From assembly GCA_013298995.1 (NCBI GenBank), contig JAAFJW010000003.1:1-54300 (forward strand): a stretch of 54,300 nt of DNA, given 5' to 3'. Every line of letters begins with the position of its first letter. The stretch's first letter is position 1. The translations under genes were made by a program, and so were the position numbers. Of the stretch, positions 34,717 to 43,532 are shown piece by piece. Source of the stretch: Sphingobacteriales bacterium. Its GTDB lineage: Bacteria; Bacteroidota; Bacteroidia; Sphingobacteriales; Sphingobacteriaceae. Under the pieces are notes generated by a model. The model had not been told where the DNA came from and made no database searches. It saw only the letters and a list, made by a program, of their open reading frames with translations.

Positions 34717-36006
34717 TTAATCAAATAAAAAATACTTTGCTGCATGTATAACTTGTATGGTGATATTGTCTATCACCACCTCTTCGGCATCCGAAAGGGT
34801 TAAAACAACGCCTCTATTTACGTTCAAATATTTACAGGTTTCTATCAACCCAGCAAACTCTCGTTTGCGGGTATCGGGGTTATCCATAGCGTAGCATACT
34901 TGTAGGGGTAAAAGGCTACCATCAGCTTGTTCCACCACAAAATCACATTCTTTATTGCCTTTGTAAAAAAAAGTTTTAAGCCCTTTTTTGCGCAACTCTA
35001 GGTGTACGGTGTTTTCGAGCATTGCGCCCCAATCATCTTTAAAAGTAAAAGTGAGGGCATTTAATAGGCCGTTATCTATGGCGTAATATTTTTTTTCGCT
35101 AAGTTCTTGCTTTAAAACCGAGTGGCTAAATTTAGTACTGGTACTACAAAAAAATATGGCTATGGCGGCATCTAAATACTCGTAAAGCGTGTTTTTACTT
35201 ACTTTATACCCCTGCGATTTTAGTTCGTTAAATACCTTATTTACCGAAAACGGAGTGGTTATACACTCGAACATTCGCTTTAAAAAATATTTTAATACTC
35301 CTACTTGCCCAAAGCCGTAACGCTCTATCATATCACGGTACATCATTACATGATAATAATCTTGCAGTATGTTTTTGTGAAACTCGGGTGGTAAAAGTGC
35401 TATTTCGGGGAAGCCACCTTCTTTTATAAACTGTATAAAAGCGGCATTTATTTTAGCCTGTGTTTTGGTATCAAGGTCTTGGGTTTCTATTTTTTTAAAC
35501 CTTACATATTCTTTAAACGATAACGGTAGCAGCTCTATGGTATAAGTGCGGCCACGTAATTCGGTAGCTATTTCGCTGCTAAGTAATTTGGCGTTAGAGC
35601 CTGTTAAAAACACATGGCTACTTACTGTATCGTAAACTCGGCGTACAAATTTTTCCCAGCCATCAACGTTTTGTATCTCATCAAAGAAAAAATAGCAATC
35701 AGCTAACTCTTGGTTGGGGTACATTTCGGCGTAAGCCTGCAGTATTTTATCTAAATCTTTTGCCAAAAGTAGTAAGCGTTCGTCCTCAAAGTTTATATAG
35801 ATAATTTGAGTAGCTTTTACGCCATCTTTTACCAGCTGTTGTGCTGCAAATTGTAGCAAAGCTGTTTTTCCACTACGCCTTGGTCCTATTACAGTTATTA
35901 TTTTGTTTAGGTTTAAAGGCATTAGATAATCTCTACGTACAAAAACTTTTTTTATCGCTTTATGGTAGTTGGTTATCAATATTTTTATGGTTTCTATCTC
36001 TTTCAT
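34717..36006 (-). CDS. ATP-binding protein with AAA_14 and DUF4143 domains
   Basis: The 429-residue product has Walker A GPRRSGKTALLQFAAQQL at about residue 40, Walker B CYFFFDEIQNVDGWEKFVRRVYD at about 105, and VFLTGSNAKLLSSEIATELRGRT, typical of the AAA_14 group. The C-terminal DUF4143 domain ends with ELRKKGLKTFFYKGNKECDFVVEQADG, a nuclease-like ExD-type segment. Family function is unknown; such genes are found in multiple copies in Bacteroidota and archaea. Iterated AT-rich repeats lie just upstream. Confidence 0.9.
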   Translation of the reverse strand: MKEIETIKILITNYHKAIKKVFVRRDYLMPLNLNKIITVIGPRRSGKTALLQFAAQQLVKDGVKATQIIYINFEDERLLLLAKDLDKILQAYAEMYPNQELADCYFFFDEIQNVDGWEKFVRRVYDTVSSHVFLTGSNAKLLSSEIATELRGRTYTIELLPLSFKEYVRFKKIETQDLDTKTQAKINAAFIQFIKEGGFPEIALLPPEFHKNILQDYYHVMMYRDMIERYGFGQVGVLKYFLKRMFECITTPFSVNKVFNELKSQGYKVSKNTLYEYLDAAIAIFFCSTSTKFSHSVLKQELSEKKYYAIDNGLLNALTFTFKDDWGAMLENTVHLELRKKGLKTFFYKGNKECDFVVEQADGSLLPLQVCYAMDNPDTRKREFAGLIETCKYLNVNRGVVLTLSDAEEVVIDNITIQVIHAAKYFLFD

Positions 36007-36158
36007 AAATACAAAAATATGTTTTTTGTACTAAAATAAAGGAAATGTTTATAATAATTATCTTAAAATAAAAGATAATAAATTTTAAAATATACTTTTA
36101 ATGAAGAAATAAAATAATTTTATTTACTTATTTAAAGGAAATTTATATAGTTTTTTGT

Positions 36159-36243
36159 TTTTAAATAAAGAAAATAAATTAATTATTTTCCTTTAAATAA
36201 AGAAAATAAATATATAATTTTCCTTTTAATAAGGAAATTTATG
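36159..36243. repeat. AT-rich tandem repeat, period 32
   Basis: TTTAAATAAAGAAAATAAAT occurs identically at 36160-36179 and 36192-36211. Each copy runs on to ATTTTCC, and a third diverged copy follows (TTTTAATAAGGAAATTTAT). A related TAAAGGAAAT motif recurs at about 36037 and 36133, nearer the ATPase gene. Confidence 0.8.
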
Positions 36244-36330
36244 TAAAATAATATTGTTAATTTATGATTGAGAATTTATGACTACAAGAAAAAAAAACGC
36301 TAATTTTAATCCCTAATATTCGATTTTCCT

Positions 36331-36382
36331 CGCCCGAAGCCCACCACCCGAAGCCCGAAAGCCCACAGCCCGAAAGCCCGCT
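36331..36382. repeat. GC-rich short tandem repeat
   Basis: Five or six diverged copies of an octamer-like unit (GCCCGAAA, GCCCACCA, GCCCACA) follow one another. It is a sharp GC-rich island in AT-rich DNA. Confidence 0.75.
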
Positions 36383-36438
36383 ACCTCTCTAAAGTTTTAT
36401 AATACCGTAACAATGTGCATATAATTATGTTATTTATT

Positions 36439-36446
36439 TATATTTG
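36439..36446 (+). promoter_or_regulatory. -7 promoter box of the desaturase gene
   Basis: TATATTTG matches TAnnTTTG exactly, 15 bases before the ATG at 36462. It overlaps the TTG codon of a slightly longer frame, which argues for the ATG start. Confidence 0.65.
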
Positions 36447-36461
36447 CTTAAAATTGAGAGA

Positions 36462-37445
36462 ATGCAGGATATATCTATAGGATCAAGAAAAGAGGTAATG
36501 ACTTATTTAGAGCCGTTTATGTTAAACGAAATGGCCGAATACCTAAAGCCAGTGGAGGAAATGTGGCAACCTGCGGATTTTTTACCTGATGCCCGCAAAG
36601 AAAATTTTTTTGAAGAAATAAAAGATTTACAAGAAGGTGCTAAAGCACTTTCGTACGATTTATTGGCCGTTTTAATTGGCGATACCATTACGGAGGAGGC
36701 TTTGCCAACGTACGAATCGTGGTTGTGTATGGTGGATGATATTTCTAAAAGCGAGCAGGGTGGCTGGATGAAGTGGGTGCGGGCTTGGACAGCCGAAGAA
36801 AACCGCCATGGCGATATATTAAACAAATATTTATACCTATCGGGCCGTGTAGATATGCGTATGATGGAAGCATCAACTAATTATTTAATACGTGATGGTT
36901 TTGATATTGGCACAGGGCATGACCCTTACCGAAATTTTATTTATACCTCGTTTCAAGAGATGGCTACCAATATATCGCACCGTAGGGTGGCGGCATTGGG
37001 TAAGCAGGCTGGCGATAAGCTAATGTCGAAAATGTGTGGCCTTATAGCCGCTGATGAAGCCCGCCATGCAAAAGCATACAAATCGTTTATTAGCAAAGCT
37101 TTTGAGGTAGATGCCAACGAAGTTATATTAGCTTTTGAGGATATGATGCGTAAAAAAATTGTAATGCCTGCACATTTTTTGCAAGAAATGGGCAGCAAAA
37201 TTGGGCAAACATTTGGCCATTTTACCGATGCTGCACAACGCCTAGGCGTTTATACGGCTTTAGATTATGTTGATATTTTAAGGCAACTGGTAGTAGAGTG
37301 GAACATAGAAAGCCTTAAAGACTTGGACGATGCAGGCGAAAAAGCCCGCGATTATTTGGTAAATTTGCCTGATAGGTTAGCCCGTATTGCCGAGCGCATG
37401 AAAAGCCCTACCATTGCTTATAAATTTAATTGGATACATATATAA
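36462..37445 (+). CDS. Acyl-ACP desaturase (stearoyl-ACP type)
   Basis: This soluble di-iron enzyme introduces a double bond into ACP-bound fatty acids. The two iron-ligand helices are seen as EENRHGD (112-118) and DEARHAK (198-204), preceded by further Glu ligands. The product has 327 residues from the ATG at 36462, chosen because the promoter box overlaps the TTG at 36444. It is common in Actinobacteria and plants and found in many Bacteroidota. A glycosyltransferase follows after 6 bases, suggesting a common mRNA. Confidence 0.92.
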   Translation: MQDISIGSRKEVMTYLEPFMLNEMAEYLKPVEEMWQPADFLPDARKENFFEEIKDLQEGAKALSYDLLAVLIGDTITEEALPTYESWLCMVDDISKSEQGGWMKWVRAWTAEENRHGDILNKYLYLSGRVDMRMMEASTNYLIRDGFDIGTGHDPYRNFIYTSFQEMATNISHRRVAALGKQAGDKLMSKMCGLIAADEARHAKAYKSFISKAFEVDANEVILAFEDMMRKKIVMPAHFLQEMGSKIGQTFGHFTDAAQRLGVYTALDYVDILRQLVVEWNIESLKDLDDAGEKARDYLVNLPDRLARIAERMKSPTIAYKFNWIHI

Positions 37446-37451
37446 AAATTA

Positions 37452-38633
37452 TTGTTTAGTAATAAATACACACAACCTTTACATAATGGTTATGTTTTGG
37501 TGTTGCCTAGTTGGTATCCAAGCGAGGTAAGCCCATTTAACGGGGATTTTAATCAGCGTTTTGTTGAAGCACTTTCGTTAAAAGTACCTCAGATAGTGTT
37601 GTATGTAGTAGGTAAACCCAATATCCAAAAAACTTATTTTACCCTTACGGTGGATGGTAACCTAAAAACCTATTTAGTTTATTACCCGCTTAAAAAAAAT
37701 ATTTTCGGAAAAATTTATGCCAAAATAAATTATTTTATTACGCAAGCTAGATTTTTAAAATTAATTTTTACCCAAAATGGCTTGCCCAAACTTAGCCAAG
37801 TTTACGTGTTTTGGATGGCGGGTATTGCTGCTTTTGCCTTAAAAAAAATATACGGCATACCTTACATTATTACCGAACATTGGACAGGGTTTTACAAAAA
37901 CTCGCCGTCCGATATGTACAAAAACAATTTTTTGGTACAACACATTTTTAAAATTATACTTAAAAATGCCAATCATTTTATAGCCGTTGCCGATAAATTA
38001 AAAAACAGGATACAGGTATGGAACCCCAAGGCTATGGTTACCATTATACCCAATGTGGTAGATACATCTATTTTTTACTTTCAAAAAAAAACAGATAAAA
38101 AACATAGCTTTAAGTTGGTACATGCATCAACCATGAAAATTCAAAAAAATATTATTGGCCTGCTTGATGGTTTCGAAAACGCTGTAAAAGAAAATAATAA
38201 TTTAGAATTAGTGCTTGTAGGCCATGTACCTCAAAATGTTGAGGATAAAATAAATGCTTCGGTATTGCTACAACAAAAAGTTACCTGCCTAGGCGAAGTG
38301 CTATATACTGCTGTAAAAGATATTATGCTTACAGGCGATGCTTACATCATGTTTAGCCGCTACGAAAACCTGCCCTGTGTAATATTAGAAGCATTGTGCT
38401 GTGGATTGCCCGTAATAACTACCGATGCTGGGGGCTGTGCCGAAGTAATAAACCCAAGCAATGGCATTGTGGTACAAAACGAAAACGAAACCGAACTTAC
38501 CCAAGCCATACTAAAAATGGCTAATAACCGAGCTTATTATGATAGCAAAAGTATTGCCCAAGCTGCAAGCAAACTATATAACTACGAAACCGTATCGGCA
38601 CAAATAGTACATGTTTACGAAAACATAACCTAG
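37452..38633 (+). CDS. Glycosyltransferase, GT4 family
   Basis: The 393-residue product is a GT-B glycosyltransferase. LPSWYPSEVSPFNGDFNQRF near the N-terminus is the acceptor-side motif, and IPNVVDTSIF, STMKIQKNIIGLLDGF and SRYENLPCVILEALCCGLPVITTDAGGCAEVI form the nucleotide-sugar side with the E-x7-E signature. The start is the TTG at 37452, since no in-frame ATG precedes the conserved LPSWYP. It lies 6 bases after the desaturase and 9 before the flippase, so it probably builds a surface glycan. Confidence 0.9.
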   Translation: MFSNKYTQPLHNGYVLVLPSWYPSEVSPFNGDFNQRFVEALSLKVPQIVLYVVGKPNIQKTYFTLTVDGNLKTYLVYYPLKKNIFGKIYAKINYFITQARFLKLIFTQNGLPKLSQVYVFWMAGIAAFALKKIYGIPYIITEHWTGFYKNSPSDMYKNNFLVQHIFKIILKNANHFIAVADKLKNRIQVWNPKAMVTIIPNVVDTSIFYFQKKTDKKHSFKLVHASTMKIQKNIIGLLDGFENAVKENNNLELVLVGHVPQNVEDKINASVLLQQKVTCLGEVLYTAVKDIMLTGDAYIMFSRYENLPCVILEALCCGLPVITTDAGGCAEVINPSNGIVVQNENETELTQAILKMANNRAYYDSKSIAQAASKLYNYETVSAQIVHVYENIT

Positions 38634-38642
38634 AGTTTAGCG

Positions 38643-39854
38643 ATGTTCAAAAAAATTATTTCGACCTACCAAAGCAGCTTAATAATTGCTGTATTAAGTT
38701 TTACCACAGTGTGGCTTACGGTACATTACTTGGGCACCATTGGGCGGGGGCAAATAAGTTTATTTTTACTAAATCTTAGTATTGTGCAAATTGTGAGTTC
38801 GGTAGTAGGCAGTGGTTCCTTGGTATATTTGTACAGCAGGCACCGTTTAAGTAATATTTTGTTGTTAACCGTGGGCTGGGCTTTTATTTGTGCTATTATA
38901 GTTCCCATTATTTTATTAGCAATACAGATGTTGCCCTTACAGCAATTATTTAGCACCGTATTTCTTTCGTTTCTTACTTCTATTTTATTAAATAATTATG
39001 CGGTACTGATGGCTCAAAATCAGTTTTTTCAATACAATTTAATACGAGTACTACAAGCGGCATTAAACATATTGTTTTTTGTTGGCTTTTTTTACATGTT
39101 TAAAACACCACAGGTGCAACAATATATTTGGGCTATGTACCTATCGTACAGTGCAATGGTATTGTTAAGTTTTTGGCTGGTTTTTAAAAAAGAAACCTTA
39201 ACGCCCCTAGATAATTTACCAAAAACCCTGACCGATTTTTTTAAGTTTGGCGGTTTAAACCAGCTAAGCAATATCATACAACTAGGCAATTATAGGGCAA
39301 CTATGTATATGCTAAGTAAGTATATTGGCTTGGGTGCAACAGGGATATTTTCGTTGGCCTTAACGCTTACCGAAGCCGTATGGATGTTTAAAGATAGCAT
39401 TGTTACCAATCACCATAGCTACGTTGCAAGGCAAAGTAATGCACAAGCAGCCTCAAAAAATAATAATAAATTTATGCTAATGAGTGGTTTAGGTACTTTG
39501 GTTGTAATAACAATAGCTTTGCTTATTCCATTAAGCATTTATATAAAAGTTTTTGGTGTTGATTTTGGGGCGGTAAAGCAATTGTTGTTTTTACTTTCGC
39601 CAGGTATAGTGGCACTAGCCATAGGAGCGGTTATATCGCATTATTTTTCGGGTGTGGGTAAAATAAAATACAATACCTACACATCATTTGCGGGTTTAAT
39701 GGTAGTGCTTGTTTCGGGTATTTATTTAATACCCCGCTATGGTATTAATGGAGCTGCGGTAGCAAATGCTTTATCTTATTGTACTACGGCCGTATTGTTG
39801 CTACTTATTTATTTTGGTAGGATAAAAAAAGTAAATAAAAGCAGGGGTAAATAA
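38643..39854 (+). CDS. Polysaccharide flippase-like membrane protein
   Basis: The 403-residue product has about 12 membrane helices and begins like Wzx/MATE-type lipopolysaccharide flippases (STYQSSLIIAVLSFTTVWLTVHYLGTIGRGQISLFLLNLSIVQIVSS). KFGGLNQLSNIIQLGNYRATMYMLSKYIGLGATGIFSLALTL is typical of the family's centre. It follows the glycosyltransferase by 9 bases. Confidence 0.88.
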   Translation: MFKKIISTYQSSLIIAVLSFTTVWLTVHYLGTIGRGQISLFLLNLSIVQIVSSVVGSGSLVYLYSRHRLSNILLLTVGWAFICAIIVPIILLAIQMLPLQQLFSTVFLSFLTSILLNNYAVLMAQNQFFQYNLIRVLQAALNILFFVGFFYMFKTPQVQQYIWAMYLSYSAMVLLSFWLVFKKETLTPLDNLPKTLTDFFKFGGLNQLSNIIQLGNYRATMYMLSKYIGLGATGIFSLALTLTEAVWMFKDSIVTNHHSYVARQSNAQAASKNNNKFMLMSGLGTLVVITIALLIPLSIYIKVFGVDFGAVKQLLFLLSPGIVALAIGAVISHYFSGVGKIKYNTYTSFAGLMVVLVSGIYLIPRYGINGAAVANALSYCTTAVLLLLIYFGRIKKVNKSRGK

Positions 39855-39918
39855 GGGAAAGGATTTATAAATTACCTCGATATTTGAGTTCCTTTTAAAT
39901 TTTTATAATAGAAAATAA

Positions 39919-40815
39919 ATGCCCATAAAATACCTTAAACACCATAATATTGATAAACAGAAATGGGATAATTGTATAGAATTATCCGATAACGGAATGA
40001 TATATGGTTTTTCTTGGTATTTGGATAGTATATCTGATAATTGGGATGCGCTTGTACTTGATGATTACCAAGCAATTATGCCGTTGCCTTGGACAAAAAA
40101 ATACGGTATAAAAACTATTTACCAGCCTTATTTTTGCCAACAATTAGGCGTGTTTTATTTAGGTGATGATGAAAATATCGCTACATTATTTGTAAAAAAA
40201 ATTCCTTTTTGGTGTTTAAAAATCGCAATTTCTTTTAATACAAAATGTAAAATTGAGGGCAAATACAAAAAAAAACTGAACCATATTTTGCCAATAAACG
40301 CATCTTACAGCCATATTTCCAAATCATATAAACCAGATTTGGTTAGATACCTCAAAACGCCAACACCTTTTTTGTTTACCGAAAGCTTAAAAACTGAGGA
40401 AATTATTGCTTTTTATATAAAATTTTATCAACAAAAACATCCCAATATTTTACTGCCTATGTATGATAAACTTGCTAAATTATGCCATCAACTAGCTTTA
40501 CGAAATAAGCTATACCATATAGGCATACTTAATAACGATGGCGAATTGATAGCCTTCGAGCTAGGGGCATATCACCACAAAACAGTACATCGTATATTGG
40601 CTGGGTCGCACCCTGATTATAAAAAATTCAGATTAAACCATCATCTGCTCGATTATATTATTCGTACCCATTGCGAAAAATATGATTATTTAGATTTTGA
40701 AGGTTCTGAAATCGAATCAATCGCTTACTTTAATAGAAAATTTAACCCTACCGCAACTTACTATTGCAATTTAAGTTACTTCAATATTTTAGGTTGCAAA
40801 TTTTACACAACCTAA
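39919..40815 (+). CDS. FemAB/GNAT-like protein of unknown substrate
   Basis: The 298-residue product resembles a group of Bacteroidota proteins with an acyltransferase (FemAB/GNAT-like) fold: YGFSWYLDSISDNWDALVLDDYQAIMPLPWTKKYGIKTIYQPYFCQQLGVF, and later GELIAFELGAYHHKTVHRILAGSHPDYKKFRLNHHLLDYII, where the second fold repeat would be. FemAB proteins add amino acids from aminoacyl-tRNA to cell-wall or other acceptors. The placement after glycan genes suggests envelope modification. Convergent with truA, 16 bases apart. Confidence 0.65.
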   Translation: MPIKYLKHHNIDKQKWDNCIELSDNGMIYGFSWYLDSISDNWDALVLDDYQAIMPLPWTKKYGIKTIYQPYFCQQLGVFYLGDDENIATLFVKKIPFWCLKIAISFNTKCKIEGKYKKKLNHILPINASYSHISKSYKPDLVRYLKTPTPFLFTESLKTEEIIAFYIKFYQQKHPNILLPMYDKLAKLCHQLALRNKLYHIGILNNDGELIAFELGAYHHKTVHRILAGSHPDYKKFRLNHHLLDYIIRTHCEKYDYLDFEGSEIESIAYFNRKFNPTATYYCNLSYFNILGCKFYTT

Positions 40816-40831
40816 ATCATTTACAATTCCC

Positions 40832-41608
40832 CTAACACCACAACAAAAACTCGGTACGTGGCGGTATATCCAAATACGGGTACACAATTTTAGATAAATA
40901 TAATCCCTGCGGATGCGCTGGCACCACATCAATAGGTTTATGGGTATCCAAAAAATAACTTTCAAATTCATCCACACTCAACTCGCCTTTACCAACCTTT
41001 AAAAGCCGAGCCACAATAATGCGTATCATACGGCTCAAAAAACGGTTTGCCGAAATCTTAAAACGTAACTTATCGCCTTTATCATTTATAAACAATTCTG
41101 CTGCCGATACATGGCACAGCGTATGCACATACTTAGCCGGCGAAGTACAAAAAGTAGCATAATCCTTATATTTACTAAGCAAGGCTACGGCTTTACGCAT
41201 CTCATCTACCCGCAAGTTTTTTAGTAAATACATCGCACTAAGGTTGTTTAAAAACGGGTTTTTATAAGTATGTAAAAAATAATCGTACGTCCGTTGCGTA
41301 GCATCAAACCTAGCATGTGGCAAGCCATCCATTGCAACAATATCAAATACAGCAATACCCGCAGGCAAAGTTTTGTTTAACCTAAAAGCCAAATCATAAT
41401 CCCATTGCGGTTCAATATCAGCATGAAAAAAATACTGGCTAGCATGTACACCAGCATCCGTACGCCCACAGCCAACAATCCCAATAGGTATTTTAAGAAC
41501 TTTTTTAAGCCTATCCTCTAATACCTCCTGTACTGTAGCAACATTACTGTGCCTTTGCCAGCCATGGTAATGTGTACCATTATAACCTATATGAAAAAAG
41601 TACCTCAA
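40832..41608 (-). CDS. truA: tRNA pseudouridine synthase A
   Basis: TruA makes pseudouridine at positions 38-40 of tRNA. The catalytic Asp is in GCGRTDAGVHASQYFFHAD, and the N-terminus RYFFHIGYNGTHYHGWQRH fits the family. It has 258 residues. The start codon is a TTG at 41606-41608; no in-frame ATG or GTG lies upstream before the frame diverges from the family. Confidence 0.96.
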   Translation of the reverse strand: MRYFFHIGYNGTHYHGWQRHSNVATVQEVLEDRLKKVLKIPIGIVGCGRTDAGVHASQYFFHADIEPQWDYDLAFRLNKTLPAGIAVFDIVAMDGLPHARFDATQRTYDYFLHTYKNPFLNNLSAMYLLKNLRVDEMRKAVALLSKYKDYATFCTSPAKYVHTLCHVSAAELFINDKGDKLRFKISANRFLSRMIRIIVARLLKVGKGELSVDEFESYFLDTHKPIDVVPAHPQGLYLSKIVYPYLDIPPRTEFLLWC

Positions 41609-41688
41609 TTGCCTTGTATGTATTAGATTTAAGTAATAAAAAAGGCTTCGTTTTTGTAAAGTATTTTTTATCCCCCCCCAATATTTCC

Positions 41689-43443
41689 TTACAAATTTTT
41701 CCCCAATTTCTCTATCATATCCATAGGTACGTTTTCCATATCAAGTACTAAAAAGCCATCTAGGGAGTTTGAAAACTTAGGGTCGATATTAAAGCAAATA
41801 ATTTTTGCATTAAGGGCAATATACTGGCGTAGTAAAACGGGTACTTTTATGTGTGTAGTTTCTATTTCGGATATAAGGCTGTCTAAACTTTTTAGGCTAT
41901 CGCCACTTGCGGTAAGTACTTCGGCATCTATGGTGGATAAATCAACCTTAAATTTTTTTCTCGGTTTTACCATATCCGCCATAGCGGCATCAAAATGGTT
42001 GTTGTAAATAAAGTTTACAATTAACGATTTAGAAACCTTGCTAAAGCTATTGCTGATAGATACAGGGCCAATTAAATATTTGTATTGTGGGTTATCTATC
42101 ACATATTTTAAAATCCCTTTCCATAACAAAAATAGGGGTAGGGGTTTTTGTTGGTATTCTTTGCGTATCCACGAGCGCCCTAGCTCTAAACTATTTTTTA
42201 AAACTTCGCCAAATTCGGGTTTTATTTTAAACAGCTCGTTGGTGTAAAATCCTTTTTTGCCATAGCTGTAATAAATTTCGTCGCCACGGCCTATGCGGTA
42301 AGCCCCCACAATTTGTTGGGCATCAATATCCCAAATAAAAAGGTGTTGGTAATAAATATCGTAGCTATCTAAATCGATAGATTTATTGGTACCTTCGCCT
42401 ACTTCTCTAAATGTTACCTCTCTTAATCGTCCAATTTCTTTTATAATATGAGGTATTAAGCTGGTAGGAGTAATAAAAACTTCATAGTTTTTTTCGGTCC
42501 ATACCAAATGTTGGGCTCTTAGGTTTTCTACCTCGTGGGCTAATAAATTTTTTTCGATGCTATTGATTATCGTATCGGCCTGTTTCCTTATTTTAAAAAG
42601 GCTACGAGGGTTAAATATTTTTTTCTCGTTTTCGAGGCCTGCACCCAAGGCATAGGTTTTGGCCCGTAGGTACGATAATACACTGGTAGGGTTGGTGTTG
42701 TTATGTATATCGGCAAATTGTATAGGTTTGCCAATGCGTACTTTTATGGTATCACCGTTTTTATTAAACAATTCGGAGGCTAGCTTGGCGGTGCGTAGCG
42801 TAGGGTGTATCAGCGAAAGCAAATTAAATAAAAGCCCATTATTACCATGAAAATATACAGGCAATACCGTAACTTTTGCTTTGCTAATAATTTTACCTAC
42901 TACTGGGTGCCATAATTTGTCGGTTACTTTTTGCTGGTCGAGCTTATAGGTTGATACTTCGCCAGCCGGAAAAATGCCTATGGGTGTGCCATTGCTTAGT
43001 AGCGATAGCGTTGTTTTTAGTCCGCTTATGCTGGATGAGTGATCGATGTTTTCGAAGGGGTTTACAGGTACCAAAAATTTGTTTAAACTGGGTACTTTGT
43101 TGAGTATAAAGTTGGCCATCAGTTTCGATTCGGGCCTTACGCTGTTTAATAGTTTTAGCAATATCAAGCCTTCGATACCGCCATAAGGGTGGTTTGATAC
43201 GGCAATAAAGGCACCTTCTTTGGGTATGTTTTTTAAATCTTTTTCGTTAATTTCTATTTTGATACCCAATATTTGTAATACCTTATCTACAAATGCAATG
43301 CCTTGTAAATGTTCGGCCCGGGCTACCAGTTCGTTCACATCGTTAATTTTCATAATTTCCATTAACAGCGACGCTAGGCCAGGCATGCGCAATTTATCTA
43401 TATTGGTTGCTTTTGCAAATTCTTTTGAAGTAATAAGTGTCAT
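41689..43443 (-). CDS. Bifunctional acyltransferase, OlsF/Gls-like aminolipid synthase
   Basis: The 584-residue product joins two acyltransferases. The N-terminal half is PlsC-like (SNHPYGGIEGLILL with His85 and an acidic residue six further on, and IGIFPAGEVSTYK). The C-terminal half, from about 305, is an OlsB/GlsB-type GNAT (EVFITPTSLIPHIIKEIGRLREVTFREVGEGTNKSIDLDSYD, IVGAYRIGRGDEIY, LELGRSWI). This domain order is that of OlsF of Serratia and Flavobacterium, which makes ornithine lipid; in Bacteroides the same two activities make glycine lipids. The amino-acid substrate here is open. Confidence 0.85.
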   Translation of the reverse strand: MTLITSKEFAKATNIDKLRMPGLASLLMEIMKINDVNELVARAEHLQGIAFVDKVLQILGIKIEINEKDLKNIPKEGAFIAVSNHPYGGIEGLILLKLLNSVRPESKLMANFILNKVPSLNKFLVPVNPFENIDHSSSISGLKTTLSLLSNGTPIGIFPAGEVSTYKLDQQKVTDKLWHPVVGKIISKAKVTVLPVYFHGNNGLLFNLLSLIHPTLRTAKLASELFNKNGDTIKVRIGKPIQFADIHNNTNPTSVLSYLRAKTYALGAGLENEKKIFNPRSLFKIRKQADTIINSIEKNLLAHEVENLRAQHLVWTEKNYEVFITPTSLIPHIIKEIGRLREVTFREVGEGTNKSIDLDSYDIYYQHLFIWDIDAQQIVGAYRIGRGDEIYYSYGKKGFYTNELFKIKPEFGEVLKNSLELGRSWIRKEYQQKPLPLFLLWKGILKYVIDNPQYKYLIGPVSISNSFSKVSKSLIVNFIYNNHFDAAMADMVKPRKKFKVDLSTIDAEVLTASGDSLKSLDSLISEIETTHIKVPVLLRQYIALNAKIICFNIDPKFSNSLDGFLVLDMENVPMDMIEKLGKNL

Positions 43444-43532
43444 TAATAAGGCTTATTGTTAAATGTATAAGTATAATATGATTTTACGTAATATCAAAAA
43501 TAAATATTAATTTTCTCACCTAAATCATAAAT

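Larger units (their letters stand above)
36007..36461. other. Repeat-rich intergenic region
   Basis: The 455 bases between the divergent ATPase and desaturase genes hold the tandem AT-rich repeats at 36159-36243, scattered TAAAGGAAAT motifs, a GC-rich short repeat at 36331-36382 and the desaturase promoter at 36439-36446. No ORF. Confidence 0.6.

Noticed and set aside
36444-36461. Longer desaturase start at TTG
   Set aside because: That codon is part of the perfect TATATTTG promoter box, so it lies upstream of the expected transcript.
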